DNA from: Phallus indusiatus
Taxonomy: Eukaryota > Basidiomycota > Agaricomycetes > Phallales > Phallaceae
Assembly (NCBI GenBank): GCA_027605045.1
Contig: JAQFWX010000011.1
Span: 992,001-1,056,000 of the forward strand
Direction: 5' to 3'
DNA length: 64,000 nucleotides
Shown in pieces: positions 10,962 to 26,768 of the stretch (the stretch's first letter is position 1; the number at the start of each line of letters is the position of its first letter). A program made the translations under genes and the position numbers. The notes below the pieces were generated by a model, which was given only the letters and a program-made list of their open reading frames with translations, was not told where the DNA came from and searched no databases.

Positions 10962-12710
10962 TGCGGTATGATTCTCAAGGCAGTTGGGAAGAACTTGAGT
11001 ATTGAACGAGTCATTGTGAGTAGCAACTGGTGTCTTTTATACTGAAAAAAAAGACATGAGCTGGGCTGAAAATCTCAGAAGAGGAAATTACCGGCTTAGC
11101 GGCGAGAGAATGCTAACCAAGTCATGATAACCAGAAAAGGAGATCCCGAAACAAGGCAATGATCGAAGTTTGCTAGTAACAATCGTCGAAATAATAAGCA
11201 AAAACGCAAAAACTGTGCCGTTTTTGGTTTCCAAATGTGTTAATAAGGTGAGAAAGGGACACAGCCTTTGACGCGGTCATCCATGGTTAGACTTTTAAAC
11301 GACGATGATACGGTGTTCTTGACATGATCAGCAGCCAGATTGCCTCTGGCCACGAACGATGGATAAGAAAGGAAATATGCTGATATATGCCCGTGGATGT
11401 TAAGCAAAATTGATAGAATAGATTATAATTTTGATCTTTTTTCCGTTTCACGCAGCCTGATTATGGTTTACCGGGAAGGGGGAAAAGTGGAAATTCTTCG
11501 AGCCATAGTCACAAATAATGACAACTGCATATGTAACAAAATTAGTTCTGCATAGCCATACGTAGAGATAATAAGCATTGTATACATACACCTGCCAAAA
11601 ACGGCCCTGGGATTGTGGATCCGAAAGAGTTAAAGTTCCCGCGTACATTGACAAGATTTTCGCTGTGGCTCTGCCGCAATTTGAATCACGCATAACTGAG
11701 TCAAAGCTGAGTCAATGTTGTAACGTCTGGGTGGCACCGTGTCCGTGACTTGACTTGAGATTTACAGGCAACTTCCGGTCGAAACAATCGGAGGGAGAAG
11801 ACACAATGCGGTGTAGTACCGACTAAGTAACATTCAGGCCAAGGGTATGCCCACCCTGAAACTTGAGAGCGCAACGCTCGTCGCTCAGGTACTGCCACTG
11901 TCGACCTCTGGTGGCCACGGGGAGCACCATGTTCGTATACACATCCTATTGGGAGAATATTTACTGTTTTATGAATAAATGTCTAGAGTGAGCATTGTGG
12001 CAAAATTTGATTTACCAGACGTATTTTCGGACTCAACTTGAACGTCCAACCTATTTGGCTGTGATATGAGGTAGCCTGTCACATATTACATGTCACACGT
12101 CACGCCATGCTAAGTGCAGGGCTTTCCAAAGGCTTTCAGCCTGATCATAGTGCTACATAGTGAGCCAGCGAATGCAACGAGTGGTATATCATATATGCAT
12201 GGCATCGCCTGGCACATGGAAAGGTCCGGGTTCACTTTATTGATGAGCGAGGCTTTCATTTGCACCTGCACGCGGTACGTGTCAAATCGGAGAAGGAAAA
12301 GGCCCACCAGTTAGAATTTGGTTAGAATGGTGTACAGCTTCTTCCAAGCAGCCTGTTGCAACTGGGAGAAAAAAAATCTCTGTGGCGCTGCCTTCCAAGA
12401 AAAACCAGACGAATGATGTCGCCAAAATTCATGAATGAATAGACCCTCTCAGTGCATTGATGTAACGTATGACGATGAAACTTCCAAGTCGACACCAAGT
12501 GCACGCGAATATGGGAAATATGCTATGGCATTGAGATCCAATCTCCCGCCTCACTAATTATTAGAAAGATTCGATAAATTTTTAGATGTTCCGTTTGTGG
12601 AATAATTATCCTCTAAAAGTTTTTATGCCCTCCTTTAGGTAGCCAGACAGAAACGTCAGCCTCGGCTCTGCTTGCTCAAACATGAACAGAAAATCCAGAT
12701 GGCCGGCCCT
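10962..12710. other. 1.75-kb stretch with no recognised gene
   Basis: Short reading frames on both strands (for example 11448-11693, 11701-11898, 12110-12314) have no domain I know and no chain of spliced exons. I saw no tRNA fold or transposon end. It holds the C2H2 promoter and whatever lies 3' of IFA38; a long non-coding RNA or a decayed gene cannot be excluded. Confidence 0.5.
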
Positions 12711-14187
12711 TCATTCCTGTTTAGACAATGCTGTTTCTCTCTCCCTTTTTTTAAGCGCTCGACGTCGGATGTCTTTATGCAAATCTAATAAAACCGATTC
12801 GTGTCAGCCGCGTGCAACAATAGAAGTAAATTGAATTGAGTCACGGACTGTGCGTGTAAGCGAGATGTATTGGCATGTATGTAATGACGTTGTTAATCAA
12901 CGCTCCGAACAACGAGTGCGACCAGTACGGAATGCTGGCATAAGGCATCCCTAGGTATCCACAAGGTAGGCCGATTTTTGACAAGACGGAGCGTACATAT
13001 GCTTTGGGAGTCGGTGCAAGCAGAGACGGTTTCCGAATCTTGGACATCGCTGAAACCTGTCACCGAGAATTCATTCAAAGACGTGTGGGACTTTTTCGGA
13101 GAAAACAAAATTGCGTACCACAAAGAAAGTATTTATCAAGGAGACGGTAACGCCTTTGCTCTCGACTTCTTTTGCCAATGCCTGACTCCATGTTTGAAGG
13201 AAGGCTTTTGATCCTGAATAAGTTGCGAGCATTGGTGACGGCGAAGAACCAGCGAACGAGCTAATATTGAGAATCAGACCTCGCTTGCTGTAAAAACTTG
13301 AGTCTATGTGCTTGCATCACAGCCTAGTAGACAAAACATACCGCGAAAGCATGCCGGGCAACACGCTTTTGGTAATCTTTAAAGTAGTATGTATGTTTAT
13401 TTCCAAAATGTCAGACATCTCCCGGTCCGTCGTCTCCACAAAATCGACTGGCATATCATGAGATTTTCCAACATTGTTTACTTTGAAACAAATAATAATT
13501 TGAGAATTGAATAAATGGGAAAAATGAAACCTAGACGTACCTAAAACGCCGATATCCAAAGGGGAGAGCGCGGCAAAAAGCCTTTGCCAAGATTTTTCAA
13601 TGTCCCGTTCAGCAAAGTCAATTGCGTAGTACTGAGATTCGACGCCCATGGCACCTGAACGAGAGCTTGATTCGTCAACGGATAGGGGAAAGCGGAAAAA
13701 AAGACCCACGTAGTTCGGATGCCAATTGTTGTAACTTTGCTTCGCTCCTGGAAGCCATAAAGATATTGAAGCCAGACTTGGCTAATTGTAATGCAAATTC
13801 GCGGCCAATGCCATCTGTCGCGCCCGTGACGACTTGTACAAGATATTGAGTGAATCATGCAAGAAGGACGATTCCCTTGGAAAAAGCCTCACCAGCCCAT
13901 GCGCCCTTCTTAGCACCATAGTACTTTAGCTGAAAAAATGTTCGCGTTGGGTCACTTTTAATGGGATTTTCATTGAGAACTCACACTTTTCCCAGACAAA
14001 ATAAATGTCTGGACGAGTATGACCAAAGCTCTTGTCAAAAAAGAGACGGCTACGGTTGCGCCGATGAGGCTGAGAGCAACATTCGTCCAGGGATAATACC
14101 GAGCTTTAGAAAAATGAGTTTTCTTGTGAGACTCAAGAGATCATGAGATGTACCAGCGATGAGAGACAGAGCTTCAATGTTGCTCAT
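12711..14187 (-). CDS. IFA38: Very-long-chain 3-oxoacyl-CoA reductase
   Basis: Nine exons (14187-14154, 14103-13985, 13929-13893, 13832-13710, 13654-13541, 13480-13342, 13287-13119, 13056-12849, 12784-12711) give 338 aa, the family length. After an N-terminal membrane segment come TGATDGIG (NADPH site), VNNVGKS, NISSFAG with the catalytic Ser and YSGSK with catalytic Tyr and Lys: a short-chain dehydrogenase of the Ifa38/KAR group. It performs the first reduction in very-long-chain fatty acid elongation at the ER. The last exon supplies the conserved [12 protein letters not shown] tail; without it the frame ends early at 12841. Divergent from SPA2. Confidence 0.95.
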
Positions 14188-14676
14188 GGTTCAGGAGACT
14201 GAGGACGAGTGTTTTGTTTACGCGACGGTGTCACGTTCTGAAGTAGTGCGCCACTCGGTGCCATTACTAAATGTACTTATTCTAACAACGTATTCATCGT
14301 ATTTTTATCTCCAAAATTACTCACGCTGTCCGTCGCGAGCAAGCCTGACAGACTTTCTGACAAAAGTCGAGCAAGTCTTCATCTGTGATGTGATATCGAA
14401 CGTCTCTTCGGATCTTTTCGTCACAGTTTGATCGTCAACAGACAAGATAAGCATTTCGTGCATTTGTACCGAGTAAAACCCTTGCAAGCTCGTCGAAACA
14501 TATACCTCGGAATTCGATATTCAATTATCCATTGGTGTTTCTGAGTCCAAGCGCTGTGCTCTTTTACCACTCCGCATCTGCCGCATCAGGCTCTCGCGCC
14601 AAACACGCGCACCACGACATACATATCTATCTTCCTTTCCTTTCCCCCTCCTTCTCCCTTTCTCCTTTAAACCACC
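14188..14676. promoter_or_regulatory. Divergent promoter region IFA38/SPA2
   Basis: About 490 bp between the two start codons, with CT-rich stretches just upstream of the SPA2 ATG (14630-14670), as often seen in fungal leaders. No gene seen. Confidence 0.5.
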
Positions 14677-17600
14677 ATGTCTATTTCACGACTGCAACGA
14701 GCTCCATCCCCCACTAGTTCTGCATATTCTGGTCTGTCAAGATTCCAGTCCCAGTCTCAGTCTCAGTCTCGCCGGCCCATGCCTTCAAGTTCAACTTCTG
14801 ACTCCGTAGATACAAGGAAAGTTGCCAAACTCCATTTCGACGAAATTCAAGTCTATCTGAATGGAGATCCGCTTAAAGGTGTTTTATTTCTCTTTGTGTT
14901 AAATCTTGGCGCTCAAATCTCACCTATTCTCTCCCCAGAAACTCAGGGCACCAGAGCCAGTGCACGCGAGAAGCTTACCAGACTCACCAAACAGCAATTT
15001 ACAGAGTTATCCACTGATGTCTACGATGAGCTCTTGCGGCGAAAATCTAACAAACTTGGAAATGAAGGTACAATAGATTATCAGCTTGCCTCACCCAAAA
15101 CACGTGTTTACCTTTCTCCTATTCTTCCCAGTTCCATTTTTACCTTTCCGTCAAGACTTCCATCCCAAGCGCAATCAAGCCAGACAAAAGCTAGCTACTC
15201 TCCCTAGTTCTCGATTTAAAGACCTCGCGGGCGATGTCTATTTTGAATTAAACAGAAGATATCCGGAATTCAAAGAACCCGAGGTCCGCTCCTTTTCAAT
15301 TTTCTTCTTCTTTGACCCCTTCTTTACAAAAATCTTCGTATTTCGTTTTATCAGTTTGCAGACTCAGTCCCTCCAGCCGGCTCTTCCCAGAATGAGGACA
15401 TCCCCAACTTTGATAGTCGGGATCGCACACATACGTCAAACCAGTCGCTTACCTTCTCACCCAGTTCCAGTATTCGAAGACTGGCTCCGGATAGACGTGG
15501 ACTACCTGATGACCCTCGCTCATCATTAGCCAACTCAGGTCGTCCATCCAGAGATGATTCAGTCTCACTCCAATCCGCACTCGGAAACGTCGCCACTGCT
15601 ACCTCGGGACTTGTGATTCCAAATAAATCCACCATTACCGAGGAGGAAATCAGAGTTCCCTATGCAGATGACGATGGCGCGATTGATGATAAGTATGATG
15701 ATCAAGATCAATCTGTCGAAGATCTAGATAACCACGACTCGCGTGCTGTCCTTAAGACTCCATCGTCACCCTCAGCTGCTATCAAAGGTTTGAATGCTCT
15801 GACAGGGCTGGGAAACCGTTCTCACCGAGATAGCGATGATGAGGTCCCTCGAAAAAGCGACAGCGACTACGCGGAAGGAAACCGTAGTCTCCCCCATAAT
15901 AGTATTTCCCGAGGGACTCGGACACCACACCAAGTCGACGAGGATCAGCTTCGAAGTGACTATGATTCAATAATATTAGGGCTACAAGCTCGCGTCAAGA
16001 TGCTGGAAGAGGAGTTGGCGCAGGCCCACTCATTACATTCCGAAAGTCAAGAACGCGCCCGTCAATTAATTGATGATATCGAGCAATTGCATTCCGTAAG
16101 TAGAAATCAGAATACCTTTCTCTCGCTCCATTTGAAACTAATCAACTACTGGCTTTTTCCTTCGAAGAATGCTCAAAATCAGAATATGACGATAATGTCA
16201 CTACAGCAAGAACTGGGAGACGCGAGATCTTTTCAGGGTCAACATAATGAGAATCTTCGCAATGACTATGAACTTGAGATCAGAACTCTCCAAGAACGCT
16301 GCGAGAAGCTGGAACGTGAGCGAGAAACCTTCCAAAGGCCCGATGTGGGTTTTCTTTTTTTTTTTAGCTTTATATAAATGCTATAGACCTTAAACGTGAT
16401 TTTCATAGAATCATTCACAGATCTTGGAACAATTACGTTCCGACTTGGAAACCGTTCTAACAGAGGCAAACGAACTGTCCAACCGCAATGAAGAGCTTTT
16501 AGCAGCTCGTGATAAAGATAACAGTATCATCCGCGATCTCAATTCCCAGATGAAAGAGTATAAACGGAAATATGAACAGGCTAAAACCGAACTTAGGAGC
16601 TTGAAAGGTGTGTGCATTCTCTTCAACACATGTGAAACGGGTAGACTCACACCTGTTATCCCTAAGCGACTTCCCAACTTTATCATCAACTACCCAAACA
16701 ATCTGTTGAAGACCAACTACCGGTTACACAAGTAGGCGGCCTTTTAGATATCCACGTAACGGCATTCCTAAGCTCTATCGACTTGCTATTGGCTGCCGGT
16801 CGTTCCCCAACGCCAAGTCGAGTTTACTCACCAATGAAAGCAGTTATCAACGCGGTGCATGCGATTCTTGAAGACGTAGAGAATTACCAAGCGCGTGCCC
16901 GCAGAGAACGTCTAAACATCGATACGGAAGAGCTTAACGCTCTGCGCGAACGAGCGGAAATGACACTGAGCAACCTTACTGCAGCTGCTCGGACACACGC
17001 CACAAGTCTAGGTTTGAGCCCCGTCAGCCTACTCGACGCAGCCGCGAGTCATGTGTCTACCACGGTAACGGAGATTGGGAAGGCGATCCAGATCCGAAAG
17101 GCGACCAAGAGCGAATTAGATCTCTTTGCAAGCACTCCGGCATCACCGAAGCCTATGAGCCCAACTGGGTATCCTCCTTTCCGATCTACTAATGATGACA
17201 CACCTCACGATGCTATTAGTCGAGCCAGTTCTCGTGCCGCCGATGAGCCTATGAGTTCGCCTCCTCGTAGGGTTCGGGAGATGTCCCCTCCTCGCAATAA
17301 TTTCATTCGCAGCTTGGGCTCCCCCCTTGTTCATCCTGCTCCCGTTCCACCACCACCACCTATTCCATTGCATGCACCGATGCCGGTTTCATTGGCTTCA
17401 CCGCCTATCATGCGACAAACTCTCGAGAACCCCACGAGTCCCTCACCGATGAACGCTGATATGTCCTTCGGCTCAAATGGCACGATGACCAGTGATGATT
17501 CTACCACAAGTGAGAATGCCGAAGACGCATGGGCCGAACTCAAAGTAAGATTTTGTAATCTTATCGCTTTTTTCTTAGTGAGACTGATCCTTCTTTTTGT

Positions 17601-17939
17601 GATAATTAACAGCCTTACCTTGAGGCTCAATCTGAGTCTATCAAGTATGCTATCCAGAGCGTACTCTCATCTGTTCGAAGTCCGGTGATATCGCCTAATC
17701 TGAACGAGAACCTGACACAAATTATTACCATCGTCTCAAGTATAGTTGCCGTTTGCAAGGACAGCCTGCCTGCGTCATCTCTCAAAGAGGGCAATGACAT
17801 CCTGACAGAGTTAAGCGAGTATTGCAATCGACTGAGTGAGATACAGGCTATGCCAGAAATCACTAAAGAATCTCGGCAGGCTATGGCGAAGTCGAGCTTT
17901 GCTATAGCCACTGCTATGAAAAGTCTGGTTAAAATGTAG
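14677..17939 (+). CDS. SPA2: Spa2 polarisome scaffold protein
   Basis: Eight exons (14677-14878, 14939-15067, 15132-15283, 15355-16095, 16168-16344, 16421-16607, 16667-17544, 17613-17939) give 930 aa. Two Spa2 homology (GIT-like) repeats near residues 75-150 read AREKLTRLTKQQFTELSTDVYDEL and ARQKLATLPSSRFKDLAGDVYFEL. Coiled coils follow (about 360-520), then the conserved GGLLDIHVTAF block, a Pro/Ser-rich region with a short polyproline run and a helical C-terminus. Spa2 organises formin, Pea2/Bud6-type partners and MAP kinase components at hyphal tips. Its stop is 52 bp from the PEX1 stop. Confidence 0.95.
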
Positions 17940-17991
17940 GGTGTAAAGAATAGTTGCTGTGATCTTTATTATTTATTTACGGAGTATATAT

Positions 17992-22086
<4,095 letters not shown>

Positions 22087-22394
22087 TATGCATGAGGTTT
22101 AACTATCGGCAATGTGGTTGAAACCTTGGAATTTCTGTGCTTACCTAACTAGAGCATTTACGATGAGTCCGGGGAGGTTCCGGTTAGTGTTCGTAGCTTA
22201 AGTCCAAATATCAAGAAATAAATGTCCCAGTGCTAACAGTCTAATATTTGTGCAAACATGACTTCTACAGAGTTTTGCGATAGTATAAATCAAGAATGGG
22301 AGGCAGTAGTAATACAAATATGGCTGAACGTGAGCTGCCATAATGCCAGTGCTGCAATGTTCGTAAGTCTATCATACCAGAATCTATAAGGTGG
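22087..22394. promoter_or_regulatory. Intergenic, PEX1 promoter
   Basis: About 310 bp between the PEX1 start and the GH16 stop. No gene recognised. Confidence 0.5.
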
Positions 22395-24112
22395 TTAAAC
22401 ATCTTTTTGATACAATGTTACACTGCGTATTTCCCAATCTTCAAAATGATCCTGGTGAGACAGTGCATACTTATGAAGAAAAGCTGAACTCACATGCATC
22501 TTCGAATGCTGAACCTACGTTTTGAACAAAATCGGCACAAGTGGAGAAGCCCGTTCGCTGAGCACAACTAGTTTCCTGACCAGGTGGTCCGCTATTGCCC
22601 CATACATTTCCGGCCCAGTCTCCACTGCGAAAAAGACATAAAAGGGTGTCGCGCAGACTTTGAAAAGAACTCACCACAATGTGATGTCAAAAATAATAGA
22701 ATGTTGTTGGAAAAACTGTATAGAAGTACTATAAACTCTTTAAACAATGTGAAAGAGACTCTTTAGACGCACTTGAAATGGGTTACAGCTTGTTGCAGGC
22801 CAGCTTGCAAAGGGTAAACCCCAATTCTGAGGCTGTGGAAGTTGAGATAAAATATCGTCCGGAATCTGCTGCCTCTGGAAAAAATGAACAGTAATACCCG
22901 ATTCATCCCAGAGCACTAAATGATTTCAGCGAAAAAAATAAAGCACCAATTACATTCCATCCGTACTTGCGTATACACCCCCATTGTTACTGTTAAAGGG
23001 AGGCCCGTACGTGTTTGACAGCGATGTCGCTTGCTGACCACATCCGCCGTTATTACTTTCCGCACTAGCGCAATCACTTCCTCCAACAAGAGTTCCAGTA
23101 GCGTTATTTGCAGCCTCTGAGTCTGAGATATGACATCCAGGAGCGGTATGAATGCTTGCTTGGTTGACCGTTAAGTCATTAACACCTTCCATAATGTCGA
23201 TCTTTCCGGAGTGAATGAGATTAAGTAACACAAACATGAACACGAATTTATTTACTTACCTCGCCATTGTTAGGCCAGTTATCGCCATTAGTCCAGAACG
23301 CAGGCCATGTCGCGCAGCCTGTCGGGGCGTGCACGGCGTCTAACACAAGTAGTCCACCAGTGAATTGATAGTTGGTGGTTATGCGAACACTGGGTCGATT
23401 TCCAGAAATTGTTTGAGTGGTGTTGACTTTCATGATAGCATGGCCGTCGCCGTTAATTGAAGTGAGATTTGAAGAAAGCTAGGTCAAAGTGAGGTGATGG
23501 CCATAGATTTTGTCAGGTAATTTTCTCAACAATAGTTCAAAGGTGCTTACGGCGGTTGGTTGGTCCAAATATTGGACAACCCCTGTAGAAATCTTAAGGC
23601 TCGCTTCAGCAGCTTTGATTCAAATTTACTTGCCATGGGTTGGATCAGCTCCCACGAAAAAGACCCAATCATCGAAAAAGGTGTCGCCCATCTGCCAATA
23701 ATAAGTTTTGTCTTCATACGTGAAAAATATCGTATATACAGACATGCTGTTTTTGAATCTTCCATACAGACGGGGCTAAACTTGCAGACGGTGTGGCGGA
23801 AGAAGCCCCCGCGCTGGTAGGTTGACCACCTTTGGTTACGGGCGTGCCTTCAACATTAGGACCGCTTCTGGTGGCATTCCTGACAAAAAATGGATCACTG
23901 ATAAGAAGACATTGTCCACGAGGTGACGACGTGAGCGAGGTAGAATTGGATTCGTGGACGTCTCTGACAAAGTTGACAGCCGCGGCATGGTCAGAAACAA
24001 ACGGGTCAATAATACCCGTCCAAGCAGCCCTGATGTCGTTTATAAACCCGGCAAATTGAGACGATACGCTGGAAATAAAGCAGATAAAAAGAAAAGCGTA
24101 ATACAAGAGCAT
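22395..24112 (-). CDS. Secreted GH16 endo-1,3(4)-beta-glucanase
   Basis: Nine exons (24112-23744, 23691-23634, 23582-23551, 23478-23260, 23201-22967, 22915-22773, 22715-22675, 22624-22494, 22438-22395) give 423 aa. A signal peptide (first 18 residues) and a Ser/Thr/Pro-rich linker precede a GH16 domain: DTFFDDWVFF, then PAFWTNG and the catalytic GEIDIMEG, with nucleophile near E226 and acid/base near E231, and the terminal YWEIRSVTLY. This is the mixed-linked glucanase type that acts on fungal wall or plant beta-glucans outside the cell. The intron at 23583-23633 begins GCAAGT. Only 49 bp separate its ATG from the upstream gene's stop. Confidence 0.93.
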
Positions 24113-24161
24113 GGAAGAGGGACAAATGTTAATAAAATTTTTAACATGTATTTAGTTATAT

Positions 24162-25990
24162 TTAGTGCCCGGAAACACGTGTATTAAGTCCCTCTGATGG
24201 TAGAATACCCTGCTCCACAATGTCTTTCGCACTCCCAACGCAACCTTCCAATAGAGGTATGCCATGGTAGGCATAAGATCCACAAATCCATATCCCAGGT
24301 ACATCTTTCAGCTGCGGGTTTAGACATCCGGCACCCTGCAACGGTCCCAGTGTCGTCTTCGTCGTGTCTTTGAACCACCACCACCTTGATCGCACCTTCC
24401 GAGCTACAGAAAGTTGTTCCACAGCTTTCTTTCCCTTTACCGTGAGTACGGCGCGTTCCATGATCGAGGTTGACAGGATATCTTTGGTGGATATCTTAAC
24501 GGTGGGATTCGTCGTCTGATAAACAGGAGATGCCGTTTGGGTATCGTCGATGAAGATGCGGTGAGTTGTCATGGTATAACTTGTTGGAAGTACATCTGTA
24601 GTATTATGAATCGCACCCCCTTCATTGTATGGTCCCGGTCCAGACACTAGATTTAAATCTCTTCGAACGGCCGGATCAGGCGGCAAGACTTGATCGTCGT
24701 GATGGTTGATGACAATGGCTTTGCAATAGCGAATAGTCCGCATACAGGCTACCAATTGCTCTACTATCTCTCGATGCTGGAGTTTATTCTTGGGAAGAGC
24801 TGCGAGATATGACTCGAGAAGCATCGAACCCTTGTTAGCCTCTGTCGCCATGATGACATGAGAGAACCCGGTGTGCACTTGGGTAGTCGTTGAAATAGAG
24901 AGGTGACTCGAATCAGCCTCGGGAACAATTGACACGACTGAGCATGAAGTGTGGATGTATGGTATATTGCTAGACAACCGTGAAACTACGTCACGTGTTC
25001 CAGACTCAACTTTATAATGGTGACTTGTTAAAGTAACCCAGACATATTCTGGTGAAAGAAATTTTAATTTTAATTTTAATTTTTGAAGAAAAACTAACAC
25101 GTACCCAAAATCTCATGAGCTGGGTATTCATAAACCAGCTCCCTAGGAGCTGTGCATACGGCTGAAAACAGTGGGACAACAATCATGTCAACGAAGAAAT
25201 GCCACGACGTGTCCAGTTGTATCCAGCGAGCGAAGGAACTAGTTGGGGCAAAATGGTCCGACCATTCTTGCAAAGTAAAATCAGCTTTGGGCCTGCGAAC
25301 CGGCATGGAAAGGAAGATGAAGCGGATATAAGTAATTAATAGTAGAATGTTGGCAAATGTTATGGAACAAAATGTCAAAAAGCATAGAATGTATGACTCG
25401 GAACTGGAACTAGTCTTGAACGCAGAAGGAGGAAGTAAACGGAAGCCTTTAACTCCTGAACGTCCGTTATACAGTAGATATGTCGTCCAGCCCAGAGATT
25501 GTTTCCCGATGTCAAAGGAGGAGAAGGAATACGTGAAATCACATCGACGAAAGCGTATCCCTAGCTCCCGATAAAGTTTGATCATTTGCTTGTAGTAACT
25601 ATCTGTACCTATATTATTGCAAGCCGATAAAGGTAGAATGAAAAGGAGAGTAACCTTGGAATGAACGCATAGGAACGTCTATTCTTTGCTCAGAAGCATT
25701 AGAGGAGCAGCGTACGGAGATGGAATGTGCATCCAACCCCAAAATCGGATTCTACGATCGCAAAGCTGAACGAGTGAAATCCGTGAGTGGAACACGAAAC
25801 TAACAAACCTTTTCAAAGATGTGTACTTCAAACATATCCGACTTTTTCGACAAAAGGTGGGCAGCCGTAAGCCCAGCCAAGCCTGACCGATAACATGATG
25901 CGTGAGTTTGACTAGCTCCTCGTTGTGAGTGAAATTGAACGTACCACCACCAATGACTGCAACCTTAATGCGCTCCTCGTACGCTGTCAT
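24162..25990 (-). CDS. FAD-dependent amine-oxidase-like protein with membrane segment
   Basis: Five exons (25990-25945, 25882-25809, 25750/25751-25655, 25608-25105, 25048-24162) give 535 aa. The N-terminus KVAVIGGG-LAGLTAAHLL is a dinucleotide-binding fold, followed by HIFEK; the C-terminus has GIWICGSYAYHGIPLLEGCVGSA, the FAD-closing motif of the amine oxidase/phytoene desaturase superfamily. A strongly hydrophobic stretch in the middle (about residues 135-160) suggests membrane insertion. In fungi such proteins are often linked with cyclopropane-fatty-acid-synthase-like enzymes, but none is next to it here. Substrate unknown. The apparent upstream start at 26029 is GTG, so ATG 25990 is used. 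Confidence 0.85.
25061..25085. repeat. ATTTTA microsatellite inside an intron
   Basis: About four tandem copies of a 6-bp ATTTTA unit lie in intron 4 (25049-25104) of the FAD-dependent gene. They are probably length-variable between strains and unlikely to affect the protein. Confidence 0.7.
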
Positions 25991-26235
25991 GGTCTTTGGT
26001 GAAGGATATACTCCATTTTCCAAGGTCACAAGCTAATTTCCCGGTAGGAACAATTCAATACCGATACCCACGGTATGTTAGGCAGGGGCGTATCCCCGTC
26101 CATCCGCTGGCACTGAGAGTCCGCAGCTTGTGTGAGACATTGAAATTTTTCTCTATGCCGGTGGGAACGCTAAGAAAGGTGACTAGATAAGGCCCTTAAT
26201 ATCAATCTCTAATCTTCACAAAATATATACTATAT

Positions 26236-26605
26236 TTATGTATCCAATGAGTAAGTGTTTTGTTCTAACTGGATAATACATTGATTGGGTTGACGGACGG
26301 ATGTCAGTCGAAAGGTGGGCAGGAACATACCTCTGCTTCTAGTTCCCTTCTAATCCGTTCCTCTGCGTCTGCTTTGATCAGCAAGTGGTTGTCGTCGAGA
26401 TCCTGAATGATGAAACCTTCTTTTTCGTTCATATTCACCAAGAGTTGTTTCACAGCCGGATCGCTGCAAGAATGGCGAAATTCACTCGAATAAATACCCC
26501 GAGTTTAACGAGCGATCGCAAGCACATACCACGACAGCAGTATCCCTAATGGCCGATTAAATCGGATAGCAAGATTAAGCAGACCCTACCTTTGATGGCT
26601 TTCAT
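26236..26605 (-). CDS. TFB5: TFIIH subunit Tfb5
   Basis: A tiny gene that needs splicing to be visible: exons 26605-26590 (16 nt), 26545-26530 (16 nt), 26463-26331 and 26268-26236 give 65 aa. The product reads MKAIKGILLSCDPAVKQ, then FIIQDLDDNHLLI and a LEQNTYSLDT tail, an end-to-end match to Tfb5/GTF2H5, a 65-72 aa protein that stabilises the p52/Tfb2 subunit and stimulates XPB ATPase in nucleotide excision repair and transcription. Introns are 44, 66 and 62 nt. It lies 163 bp downstream of PRP18 on the same strand. Confidence 0.93.
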
Positions 26606-26768
26606 TCAACTTGCTCTCGAAGTCACTTGGTAGCACAAAGTCTGGCGATGTCGCTGAGTCAGCAGCCTCAACTTGAAGAGTACCGACAACGAAAATGTCT
26701 CGTCATATTTATACATATACAAATTAACTAATGCGATACAATGCTATATTCACAATGCAATCTTCGAG

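Noticed and set aside
12841..13056. IFA38 ending at the stop at 12841
   Set aside because: A downstream exon (12784-12711) in correct phase supplies the conserved [12 protein letters not shown] tail and the normal family length.
26029..26029. Upstream starts at 9976, 26029, 38310, 45733 and 49279
   Set aside because: These codons are TTG or GTG rather than ATG; internal ATGs fit the families better.
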